In this document: one piece after another, positions 38,701 to 49,900 of the stretch | Numbering within the stretch: position 1 is the stretch's first letter | How the letters are laid out: every line of letters starts with the position of its first letter | Assembly: GCA_017562135.1 (NCBI GenBank) | Contig: QEYB01001152.1 | Coordinates: 434,001-498,000 of the forward strand | Direction: 5' to 3' | Length of the DNA stretch: 64,000 nucleotides | Source of the DNA: Dipylidium caninum | Lineage: Eukaryota > Platyhelminthes > Cestoda > Cyclophyllidea > Dipylidiidae | Translations under genes and position numbers: made by a program | The notes under the pieces: generated by a model | Databases searched by the model: none | What the model was told of the DNA's origin: nothing | The model's input: only the letters and a program-made list of their open reading frames with translations

Positions 38701-39326
38701 TTTGTATATAAATACCTGTTAGTTTGTCAGAATCCATAGTAATTAATTTTACGGATAACAATTTTCTCTGGCTAAAGTCATAAACGCTATAACATAATGC
38801 ACAAGTCATATATTCATCTATTGCAAGTAGCGAATTTATAGGTTTGTGTCCTTAAATTGATGTAAAGTTTGCATATTTCCTATTAGATTAGGGGCACAAG
38901 CGCACCAATTTTGCTCAAGAGGTGAAAATAAACACAAAGAACTATGTTAAAATATAGAACGATATTTAATGATGTTCTCGTATTCTGTTAATTTTCGCGT
39001 ATCTCGTTATTGATGTTGTTCCAGTCAGCTCGCTAACATTTGATATGATTCGTGGTTAGGCTTAATAGCATATCCCTTATTATTAGCGCCGTTTAATACA
39101 GGCCAAAAACGAATTCCTTGAATACTTCTAAAATATTCAATTAACGAGTAATACAAATTATAACTTTGATTGAATGTAATGACCTAACAAAGTTATGGCG
39201 CTCTTTTGATATGCGCTCCTGTTCCTTTCCCATGCACTACTCCAGTGCTCTAATAGATTAGGTCTACATTCATACTGTTAGCATAATCGAACAAATTTTT
39301 GTGCTTATTTTAAATGAGCATCCGGA
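35757..39326. other. Intergenic region with one weak candidate exon
   Basis: This is the upstream side of the amine receptor and of the ARM-TIR-SAM gene. A minus-strand frame (37,075-36,746) encodes a protein-like stretch (VKITNEASIPLRLSLSS) between a possible acceptor and the donor AAAAG/GTATCT, but no family is recognised. From 37,900 to 39,320 the sequence is AT-rich without frames. Confidence 0.35.
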
Positions 39327-42300
39327 ATGGGCTCTAGGGACCAACTAAGAACCAAAATTGACCAGATATTTTCTCAATCCGCCGAGGACACTCTGGCCTG
39401 CGAAGATACCCGACGATATTTTAGTGCTTTGCGTGGGCTTTCAACAACGATGACCTACACTATGTCTCTTGATCCGGATGTTATTCAAATTATCGGATCT
39501 GACAATTGTGTCAACTATTTTGTGACTGCCCTAAATCTTATCACAAACGAGTTATCCCTTTATTCCACGAAACAATTCGAAGAGCCTGTAATATCCAATT
39601 TCATCGCATTATACGCAGTCTTATGGAATGTAACAGATAAAAGCTGCGATGTTTGCAATCGATTTGTTTTGGCGGATGCGTATATACCGATGTGGAAGTT
39701 AATTTCCCGAACGGAACTATCCTCCACCTTCCTAAAATACACTAACGCAAGACTATTAGTTCATTGCTCCTTGGGCATACTTCATAACCTGCTTCGTTTC
39801 TGTCCCCGAACACGCGATGATTACCGCGCGTGTGGAGGCGTAAAGATCTTGGATCCGTATGTTACGGATGCATATATATCTAAAGATTATGATTACAATT
39901 TATTGATATCGCTGAAGACGGCTGCTCTTTTCACCCTGGCTGCGATCGTGAATGAGAACGAGAATGTTTCAGTCATTACCACAGACCAAGGAGTGTTAAC
40001 TTATATTCTTTCGGCGTTGCGGGATTCCTTGCAATCACCGCCTGATTATTACTCGACAAATTACGGATATCATGCAGCTGAAGTATTTGGGTGCCTAAGC
40101 TGTTTAGCCGGTCTTGATTCGAATAAACGCAATTTATTTGAAAACAATGCCACCGAACTCATCTCCACTGCACTTCAGATTTCATTAAGAGTAAAAAATG
40201 GTTCCCTTAGAATGGTTTCCAATACTGAGACGAATTCGAGGAATAACTACAGGTTTTCTGAGGATATTTTGGCAAAGGAAGCCATTGATTTGTTGTGGAA
40301 TTTGAGCTGTATTCCGGAGGCTCGTGACCAGCTTAAGGAAACTTCAGGTTTGTATAAACTCTGTTCCCAATTTAACGATCCAAAGTGGACGTGTGAATGC
40401 AGGAAATCGGTGCAAGCATTGCTTTGTACACTTTCACAGAAAAGAAATTGGTTGGATGAGTGTGGTAACCTGGACACTAGCGCGATCACTACGTCTCCAA
40501 AACCACGAGGACATGTGATGATCAGTTACAACAACATGGCACAGAATCTTGTTTCAAGGCTTAAGGAAGCTCTCACATTACGCGGCTGGCACGTTTGGAT
40601 TTTCACAGAACACTGCCGTAAGTTGTCATTTAAACAGTTTCTACCTTGGATGGTATTTGAAACAGTAGCATTGTGTGATCCTTACTGTTTTGCCTCAATG
40701 GATACTTGTTTATGTTCCTCGTGATGTACTGGGTTTGACTGATTTTCTAAGATTTTCGGCTTTGTTTGTGTTATCTGTAGCGAGACGCAAATTCTGATAT
40801 TTTCCATTAAAACCTCAGATTAGGTAGTCAATATAAATTTTAATTAGTTCCCGTCAAATCAAGTAGTCTCGAGGATGGGCATTTCAAGGGCAATACTGCA
40901 CGGCTTTCATCAATTCTTAAAAAAAACGCTTTTCATCATTATTTATTCACTGGTTTTCCCAAAAAATTTTTATATGGTTTACTTAATATTCATTGCTCTT
41001 GATTTGATCGTATTTTTTACACCATCTAGTTTCAACATTAGGGCCTGCTGTTGAGGGCATGCCATAAGTATCTATTTAATCAAACTTTCTTTTACTTCCG
41101 ATAAATCAAAATTATTTTGCGAATGAATTTATATGAAATTACGTTACACGGAACACTTCGATATTCATTTCTTGGCTTTCTGTTGAGATCGTTCCATGTC
41201 ATTCTTGGGTATATTTTGTATTCATATAATAACAATCACGTCTTCGAATACTTCCTTCAGAGCACGGGTCTTTCTTGGAGCAAATGGCTGAGGCGGTTTT
41301 CAATTCGTCAGCACTGATCCTCTGCTTGAGTTCATACTACAACACCTCCTGTCACTGCATCAAGGAAGTAATATCTGCCTACGAATATCGCATACCTCTA
41401 CTGCCGGTCGTGGTCGAGAGCGATTACGTTCCGATCGACTTTCTCCGCTTCCTTCTCACCGGAGTGCAACCCGTCCAGCTCTACAATGATTCTCAAGTGA
41501 ATGATGCGGCCGACAAGTTGACGGAACAACTGAGATGCTACGGGGTGATGCGGGAAGGCGCAAACTCGAGTGTGTTGCGTCCCCCACCGATTCGTGTCTC
41601 TGGGATCAACCCACCTCCCTCCATACCGATCGACGGTGTCAAGAGGCATCAGCGCTCCAGCTCCGATTGCCTCGGCGGCGTGTTTTACGATCGCCGACTT
41701 CCTGAATCGACAAAATCATCAATCTCTACAGGTGGACCTTACAGATTTTGTTTTTTTTCTGGTATATCAACTTAAACTTGATTATTCTGTACACATCTAT
41801 AGCGTTCGTATGCTCGGCCTCTTATGGCTTAGATTTTTTCCACTGCCAAAAGTGATATTTCACTATCAATGGTCACCAGCTTCACGGTGAAGAGTTGGTA
41901 CTTTTGACACATTCAATATTGATAATGGACTGTCCTTAATATGGAGCTCTTTCAAAATAAGCTGATAAGTCTTATTTAGTCGGCATTGGTCTATTGTGTT
42001 CATAGATCATCTCACAATGAATTTTTTTCATTTTCTTTAGAGACGTCAGCTCCTCTGACTCCGCTTGCCAGAAGCCCGATCACTAGTTATCCTTTTTCTT
42101 CTTCCCAACTGAAACGCTCCTCTCGTGAGTTCCTCGCTTCCTCTCTGCGTATACTCATTTTTAACTTATCCTAACGGCCACATTGAAAGGTGAAAATAAT
42201 CATGGTTGCGAGACATCTGTGGAGGCGCTGCAGGCAGGTAAAAGTTAGCATCACGGACATTGTGACGCTGCAATGTCAGAGACGTGAGGAACAGCTACGC

Positions 42301-42996
42301 TCACATCAGTTGCACCCATGAAGGAATTAGAGACACTTGCTTTTGGAAGCAAAATTTTGCTTCCAGTATTTTGCGATAATTTTCACCGTGTGTTAGTGAG
42401 CTTTGAGAGTCACTGTCTTATTCCATCGTCAAATTGTAAAGAGAAGCCATTCGACTTGTATACAAGATTCGCCCAAAAACATTGCCGAAGAACACACATT
42501 TCGGGGAAGAGGGCTGTAGACGATATATTTTCTTCCACTGTAAGCATCCGCCGCGACGATTCCTGAGCGTTTGGTGCTGCCCTCCACGAGCTCCAGTCCG
42601 CGGGCGCAGCGGCATGAAAGTACCTACTTTTTCACTTCTACGCCGCACATCGACACAGCGTCGGTGTCGTGCAGCTCCGCGCCCTTCACTTCGATGCACC
42701 TGCCGACCCCACTGGAGACTTATCTTGTGGAGCAGATCCCCTCGAAGGCTGTACGTGGGTGGCAAGAGGAACAAGTGCGACAGTGGCTGGCGGAACACTC
42801 GTTGGCCCACTACTCGCACGCCTTCGCGCGCATTAACGGCTTGCAACTCTACGAGTTGGCTTGGCAGCGCATCCGTGGCTGTGACTCCTTCTTCCGCAAT
42901 CTTAGTTTCGGCATGCACATGCCCCTTTATGAGCAGCTTCTTCTCTCCAGTGCCCTTGCTAGTCTCCACAACTACCCTGAGCCTTCATCCTCCTAA
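39327..42996 (+). CDS. ARM-repeat / TIR / SAM domain protein, putative NAD-cleaving TIR
   Basis: 765 residues, complete in the model. Exons are 39327-40617, 41261-41731, 42041-42124 and 42545-42996 (all phase 1 junctions). Residues 1-390 are alpha-helical ARM/HEAT-like repeats (for example VHCSLGILHNLLRFCP, KEAIDLLWNLSCIPEARDQL). A TIR domain starts near residue 394 (GHVMISYNN, then LKEALTLRGWHVWIF), crosses the first intron and continues QHGSFLEQMAEAVFNSSA, LILCLSSYYNTSCHCIKEVI and RIPLLPVVVESDY. Glu466 in CHCIKEVISAY lines up with the catalytic Glu of the SARM1 TIR (HKEIVTAL). A Ser/Pro-rich linker leads to a SAM-like C-terminus (WQEEQVRQWLAEHSLAHYSH, then INGLQLYELAW). SARM1 itself is ARM-SAM-SAM-TIR, so this order is different. 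It resembles a family of TIR proteins that I recall from lophotrochozoans and cnidarians. The acceptor of the last exon (AAG at 42,544) is the weakest junction. Confidence 0.8.
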
Positions 42997-45697
42997 GCGC
43001 CTCCGCAAACACCGGTTTACCCCGGTCTCCTTCTGTAGCCTGTACACTTCCTTTTTACGTGACCACATTGTGCCATTGATAGTGCATTCACTGTTATTGT
43101 AAGGAGTTAACATGCAAGATTAAACTTTTTCACACATTGATAGTTCTTCCACTAAATCGGGTGTGGGCTGAGCTTATTCGCAGTCGGCCGTCGATTTGCC
43201 GTGGGGCAGACACGCCATCTTGTGAACGATATGCCTTGCGGTTGTCGGATGCTATATTCATCCAAGTTTGTGAAAAACTGCTAGAAAAAAACATTATCTT
43301 ACCCAGTGCCAACTGCCTTCGAGATCCGTGAATGTTCGACAGCAGACGCATGCGACATTCATTTGTAAACCTCGAGATTTGAACAGACAACTTAATCACG
43401 CGCATGGGCGATTATTTTATTCATTCCTTCACTTATTTTGTTTCCTTACAACATATCCTAAATTGCAGTTTCACCGCAAACAAAAACGCCTGCTTCTGGC
43501 TTTTGTGGTGCACCGGACGGGTGTTTGCGTTGTTGAAAGCGTCTTCACTCTGCTTAATAGGATGGAGGCAAATCCGTACGATTTGTGGCACAACAATTGC
43601 GTGCCTGCGGCGAGGTTTGTTAGCTGCCATTGTGAACCTAAACCCACTCCGACACATGCATTTTGAGATTCCCTTTTAGATAAAATAGTTCATTTTGGTT
43701 TCTATGTGTAGTGTTACGATGTTTGACCGAGAAAAGTGCCTGAGAATGCGAAGGTGCACGCTGTCTTTTCTGCTCAGATGCGGACATCTTCCTGGACATA
43801 ATGCAATATTTCGACTTCAGATTGTTTGCCGACTATGACCACTGGGGAGCTTGAGACCCGTTGACCGAGGTTGTCTGCACTCACCGCAGACAGGCTCGAG
43901 TCCAGACACGAGGTGTGAAGCACAGCGACCCACCGTCTCCCACGCGGCTCCGAGGCAAATTGACAAGGGCTTATTTGCGGCTTCTCCATACATCACGTGG
44001 GTCAATGCATTCACACGTACGTGTCCCCTTTGTTCAAAAACATCAATTTAAAATGAATTAAGAATATTTCTAGGGAGTGGCTCACCCTAGATTATGCGCT
44101 TTTTCCAACTTTTGATGTTCCACCCACGTTTACAGGATGCCGACGTTTCTGTGATGGGCACCTTCACCTTCGGTCGAATTCACTTTGGATTGCTAAGCTT
44201 TTGCGCTCCCATTCATCAAACTAAGACGCCTTTTTAACCAAAAGCACTTGAAGACTTCATTGGAATGCAATTACAATTTCTTTCACAGGTTAAATCGTGT
44301 TGCATAAATTGCCTAAGCAATAAACTCATCCATACGATTTCGTAGAAAGCAACTTCTAAAATTGCTTTTATAGACGGTTAACAACTGGCGTTTATTTTCT
44401 TGGTAGGAAGGTGAGTTTCGGATATAGCGAAGCGTACCCCTTTTCCACTGTCACTTGTGAATTGCCAGTCAACGGTTCGGCTTATCGACGCGGCACACCG
44501 GTTCTGCGCCAAGTGCGTCGGTCCTGGGGTCGCCGGACCGTTCGGGGCCGCTCCCCGTGTCGGGGACTGAGCACGCCGTCTCCCTCAAGACATGCCGGTC
44601 CATTGCAAGCGAGGCCTTAGAGACATTTGGATGCGTTGGTTAACCTTTGGATCACCGAGGGTACCGAATAGACAACCTTGTCAACTTTATTGTAAATATT
44701 TACAAGTCTCAAACAGCATTGATTGGACACCATTGGCTGCCATAACGCCACATTTTCCTTAAATTTGTGACTAGGCAAAATTCACTTGAACTGTTGGTTG
44801 TTTAGGTTTGGGCTTCATTTCATTTTATAATTTGACATCCACGTGACACTGTGAGGTAATGCGTCTCACTGCTCACTTGATGGCGCGAACTCGGCACACA
44901 AAGTGAAACCTTGTTAAACCCTTGCAACCCTTTCCTCACCGCTGAAGCAGTGAAAGTAAATCGACCAATTCCACGTGTCGACGACAATTCGTTTTCGTGC
45001 TTATTGCCGGAAAAAGGTGAAGAACGGTGTGAACCGATGGCGACAAGGCAAAGTGCGCACCAATCGCCTCCGTGTGTGCGGTCATGACGCGGTCCCGCAC
45101 GCACGTTCATGGTGCACTACCCTGGTAGTTGTCGAGCGCTGTGTTGTGCAGAGCAGGCGTCATCCACGGCAACATTAATGGTCAAGGCTTGTACAGAAGA
45201 TCATTTGCCCCAGACAAATTTCATAGTTGGGAAAACAGGTGCGTATAGCCTACACCACCGCAAACGGCGCTATCTGCCCTGCCAACATCTCCGCTCCTAA
45301 CTGTGCACCACAACCCATGGAAGTTATTATTTTAAACCACAAACAAGTGCGCTTACATCGACACTCTCCTTGGCGTTGAGGTTTGCGAGAAGGGACCATA
45401 CGCAATAGAACGACCTCCGCCACCGTGGATTATGAAATTATTCAGATACGCGAGGCGCCTTAAGTATAAAACCACCGTAAAGACTGGGGTCATCCCATTG
45501 CTAGCGTCATTTGTCAGTAAAAATAAATTTTACTAAATACGGTTAATCTAATAGACGCGGCCCAAGAAAAATTCGCACGTAGCATTGACTTGTCGTCCTT
45601 CATCCAACGTATGGCAACCCAGAATGCACTCCATGGTATATGTTAGTTCAGAAATTCTTGTTGAATTAACACGGGATAAATTGAGGATGTGAAAAGA
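42997..45697. other. Intergenic, no gene recognised
   Basis: Short frames occur on both strands, including a GC-rich, Arg-rich plus-strand frame at 44,411-44,620, but none shows a family motif or an exon-like phase structure. No RNA gene was recognised. Confidence 0.4.
43119..43124 (+). terminator. Variant poly(A) signal of the ARM-TIR-SAM gene
   Basis: An ATTAAA hexamer lies about 120 nt after the stop codon on the coding strand. It is a common variant signal; no AATAAA was seen closer. Confidence 0.35.
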
Positions 45698-46108
45698 TTA
45701 GGAATGCAGGCTCGGGTAGTTGTAATCATCGTACGGTACCATCAGTGGACTAAAGGTAGAGCGCGCTGCCGTTGTTGAAGCCGAGGCTGTAGATTCTTCC
45801 GTCTTCGTCCATTCAGAAGTGGTCTCAGCAGGTTCCAGCGTAGTTGAGAATGGCAGTAATTTTTGAAGTGATGATAATTCACCCCGCCCAGGCTCCAGAG
45901 GGTCGTTGAGGGAGTCATAAGGTCTAATGAAAAGACGCTTTATGACCCGCCAAAAGGATCTGGGGGCGGACCTCAGACTCGCCCCTTCAAAATAACCAGA
46001 ATAGACAATCCTTTTTACTTCTTCCAGGTTCGAATCCGCTCCCTCAAGAGGAACTGGTGCCATTAAAACAAAAGCAGCAAGAACCGTGTATGTGACTACC
46101 GGATTCAT
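45698..46108 (-). CDS. Small secreted protein of unknown function
   Basis: Intronless frame of 136 codons. The N-terminus MNPVVTYTVLAAFVLMAPVP is a typical signal peptide, likely cut near GAD-SN (residues 24-26), so the mature product would be about 110 residues and secreted. The mature part has a basic middle (SFWRVIKRLFIRPYDSL) and a Ser/Thr-rich stretch (residues about 95-120) that could be O-glycosylated, and ends in YDDYNYPSLHS. It has no cysteines, so it is not a disulfide-rich peptide, and I recognise no family. A TATA box 34 nt before the ATG supports real transcription. It could be a lineage-specific excretory/secretory protein or a peptide precursor; dibasic sites are few. Confidence 0.65.
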   Translation of the reverse strand: MNPVVTYTVLAAFVLMAPVPLEGADSNLEEVKRIVYSGYFEGASLRSAPRSFWRVIKRLFIRPYDSLNDPLEPGRGELSSLQKLLPFSTTLEPAETTSEWTKTEESTASASTTAARSTFSPLMVPYDDYNYPSLHS

Positions 46109-46141
46109 CTTTACACTAGTTTCAAAACGAAGTTTCCTCCC

Positions 46142-46149
46142 CTTTTATA
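46142..46149 (-). promoter_or_regulatory. TATA box of the small secreted-protein gene
   Basis: TATAAAAG on the minus strand, 34 nt upstream of the ATG at 46,108 and followed by GGG. This spacing implies a very short 5' UTR if initiation is about 30 nt downstream. None of the other genes here has such a clear TATA element. Confidence 0.55.
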
Positions 46150-46860
46150 CAGGAATTGTCCAAAGTTCAAGTATTCTGCCCTCTTGAGAACTCATCCGCT
46201 CCTCAGCCTGGTTTCAGTTACAGCGTACCTGATAAAACACAAATCAAAGCCACGTAACAGCACTGAGAATGGGAAACCAAAACAACGACCTCCCCCATAA
46301 ATCCTAAGACTGTTTCTACCACCAGACCACCTAAAATGCCCATGTAAGACACAAATGCCGAAAAAGTCTCACCGGAAAACTAAAAGCATATTTTAGTTGG
46401 TGAAAACCTCGTCACCGTAATAGGGGTACCAAGACGTGACGGTATGTTCCGAAACTAAAACGCCAAGTTGGTTAATGCAATTGTCCCCACGATCAGAACC
46501 GGATTTCATAACGGCGATATAATCCTCACGTTAAAATTTTAAATAAAAAAACTATAAATTAATTTGTAATGAATAAAAGCTGTGGCTCATAATAGATATG
46601 TATGATTTCACCCAAAGGCAAGACACGCCCCAACTTCAACCCGAAGTTGAAGCCGGGTCGGCCCTCAACATAGATCATCACAGGTAGTTAAAACCGATTT
46701 ATCAAAGCATGGTTTATTAGTGGTGAATTGCTGCAAAAGGATTTTATCATAAGTGCACACAATCTTTTTAAACAAATGTAAAGAGGAAGAAACTGTACTC
46801 CCTGATAATGCTAGTAATACACAATAGAAAACCCACTCCACTGTTGTACAAACGTGTTCA

Positions 46861-46866
46861 TTTATT
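46861..46866 (-). terminator. Poly(A) signal of HEATR1
   Basis: AATAAA on the minus strand, 80 nt after the HEATR1 stop codon. Confidence 0.55.
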
Positions 46867-46945
46867 GTAAAATAAGCGCAATAAATAATCAGTAATCGAG
46901 TATGTACACATCCGAATGACATTATTCTTCCCGAGGCACGCTGAT

Positions 46946-49900
46946 CTACCCATTACTTTGAACCGTAGCACCAGCTGCTTCGAGGTCCGCAAAGAGACGA
47001 TTGGCAGCCGCCTCCACCTCAGCTCGATCATCCTCCAAAGCCTCGGATAGAGCTACCAGCGTGTCTGGGACGAGACAAGCGGCAAGACCCAGGTCGCCGC
47101 CGCCTGCAACACGCACTACATCGTGGTCGCCAACCAATAATGTGTCAAAGATCTGTTTGAGCAGCCTGAGACAAGCCAAACGCGTTCGCCAATGCGTACT
47201 CCGTGTGGCCAAGGAGCACAGACAAGTACCAAGAGGTCGAAGTAACGCCTCGTCACCTCCGACAGCACTGAGAAAAGCGGCCACGCAAGGGACAAGGTCC
47301 ACCTCGGTGAGACCAAGTGCAGAGATATCTAGAAGTTTGACAAGGGCTTGTGGTAGGGCCAATACTGAATCGGTGCCAGCGGTGTCGAGACAAGCGGAGA
47401 GTTGTGACTCTGCGCGCAACCAGGCGGCGATTGCTGCGAGAGCGCCACGGGCACATGCGCCGGCAGCTGATTTTGACGCTTTGGTTATGCCAGCCGAAAA
47501 GCAGTCGAGGAGATGGGGCAACTCGAGCGGCACAGCAAGCTTTCGGATATCTTAGAAATTGAGTGTAGGAAAACCACTTGAATCGGAAATTTCCTGAATT
47601 TCCGCTAAACAACAACTCAATTAAAAAAGAAAAGACGAAATAAAGGACAATTGAAGTACACTCACATTTGGATTTTTGTTCATTGGCAAGGAGGGAAAGG
47701 CAACACACAAAAAGGTTAACAAGGTTGGCATTCTTCACCAACGAGACGAAACAGGAAGACGGAATTTGCGCCGACAGTCTAGAGAACGACTCGATGGTAA
47801 AACGATCAAGTGTGTCAAAGGTAAGTAAATAAGAAATCTATAAACATGGCCAGGTTAAGCGAAAATAGGATTAAGGCCTTACATGCTCCTTATTTTAGGC
47901 AAATAATAACTGCTTTGTTTTCAAATAATTAACCACAAGACAGAACAAAATATAGTTAACTAAGAGTCACAGCCATATTTGCTCTTAGAGACTGAGCGAA
48001 TAGGAACTAATTTTAAAGTACAAGTCATTTATTTGGACATGAAATCAGAAAAAGTGGTGAGAACAACTTGCCCTTCAAGAATGACGAAGAAACTTTCCAT
48101 CCGAGTCATGACAACACAGACATCAGGTTTGTTCTCAATCAGATACCGCAAACACTCTCCTATCAACTGCAGTCGATGATCGGGACTCATTGCAGCTAGG
48201 AGAGAGGTCCCCGCGAGGAGAGCTGCTCTGGCGACGGGACCCGCCTCCACTACAGCTGAGTCGGTTGATGCAACAGTAGCGGCGGTGACAGTGGGATGAC
48301 ACTCGAGGGCGAGACGTAGTAGACTCCAAATTAAGAGAGGTTCCGAAGTATAAGCTGTCTCGAGGGAGTTAGGCAGGCCTTCACCTGGTCGCGAAGAGTC
48401 CATGTCCACGTCACTCCTTGCCGCAATGGAAAACACGTGATCCGCGTGGCGCGAGACGAATTCCAGCCCACCCGAGAGTAAATACTGAAGATTTAAAAAT
48501 GATGTTTGTTGCCTTCACGATGAAAACGGTACTATCATCATCTATAGCCGACCTAAGCTAGACGTAAAATCCGCATTCTCTGAAATTCCATCATTATATT
48601 AAACTGCAAACGACAACCTTGCTTCTCATTCACGCTGACAGTGCAAATCACAGCCGCAAACAACTGGTTTGTATGAAAGTTGAAATTAAATGCTACTCAC
48701 TGTTTGTAAGACGCGTCTGCATTCCTGACAGAACACTCTAAATCCCACGTCTAATAATGTTATCCAAAGTTCAGTAACCACAATTTCGTTCTGGCAAAAA
48801 CTTTACGTACATGGTTGAAAAATAACGTAAAGGTTAAATAAAAGCCCTAAAATAGTATCAAGTACATTCTCACTTCCCAGAACACTCCTAACAAACATGC
48901 TAACCAGGTGAAACAAACTTAGACGATTTTTTTCGTTACTGGATGATATATAGTTTCGAGGCCTCGCATTTGAGACCCTTGAGCTTAACCCATCATTGCT
49001 CAGACAGTATTCGCTACAATTACTCATTTAAGTATAAGCAAGTATATTGCCAATTTGAAAACGACCACGTGTATCAAAATAACTTTCCACCGCTAAAAAC
49101 GCCAACTATCGGAGGTGAAATAAGCCTAAAGATAAAAAATTAGGGCAAGACCCACTGGATCATTCTCCACTGTTGCATCCTTTAATAAGCAGGAGGCCAA
49201 TTTAAGCAGGCTCAGAGATTCGGGAAGGGAAATCAAGCGATTCCTCAGACGCCGAATAATGGCTGTGCTCTGCTTCAATGCTTTTCCTGACCGATCAGAC
49301 TTCATTTGGGTAGCCGTTCGGAGATCTAGATGTGTGGTGCGGAAGACAAATGCCAAAAGAGACACATCTAGCGGTTCCGAAGGCACGCCGGCATTTTTAT
49401 CGCCTTTATAATGCGACACAGATTCCTCTTCCTCGCCCAGTTTTGGTAATATAGTATCCGTCTGAGGGTCCGCCGGGCTAGCCTTCAATTTTCTTGTACC
49501 GAATTCGAACGCTCCCAATAAAAGAGTCAAACCAGCCTAGATTTTAACGTAAAGGTTTTCACTTATTCAGATTTTCCACATACACTTCCAGTCATGTCAC
49601 GCAAACAAGAAAACATTTAAAATAAGCACTGTGGTAATTTTTAAATTTAATTTTGAGATTTAAAAAAGAAATTAGAGGCAGATTAGTCCTCAAGCTGAGG
49701 AAATACCCACACACAATGACAGGGATTTGCGCCTTACCCACCTGCAAGTGTTGCTCGCGTGAGTGAAACTTGCCGGCTGTGAAAGACTCGGTGGACCCCA
49801 TGGGACGATCAGCAAGACGGCAAGCCGTAAGGGAGTGATTGAGAGCGAAACGAAGCGCATTTCTTACACGAATTCGAGTTTCAAGCGAAACGGAGAGAAG

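Larger units (their letters stand above)
46109..46945. other. Spacer between the secreted-protein gene and HEATR1
   Basis: Holds the promoter of the secreted-protein gene and the 3' UTR of HEATR1, including a minus-strand AATAAA at 46,861-46,866. Nothing else was recognised. Confidence 0.45.

Noticed and set aside
42482..43102. 206-codon plus-strand frame over the last exon of the ARM-TIR-SAM gene
   Set aside because: Cys/Arg-rich frame-shifted shadow; the overlapping frame gives the SAM-like sequence and fits the splice phase.
46028..46038. GGTTCGAATCC-like tRNA B-box
   Set aside because: No A box or cloverleaf around it, and it lies inside the secreted-protein coding frame.
47001..47555. 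184-codon plus-strand frame
   Set aside because: Antisense to the last HEATR1 exon, whose minus-strand frame matches the UTP10 C-terminus.
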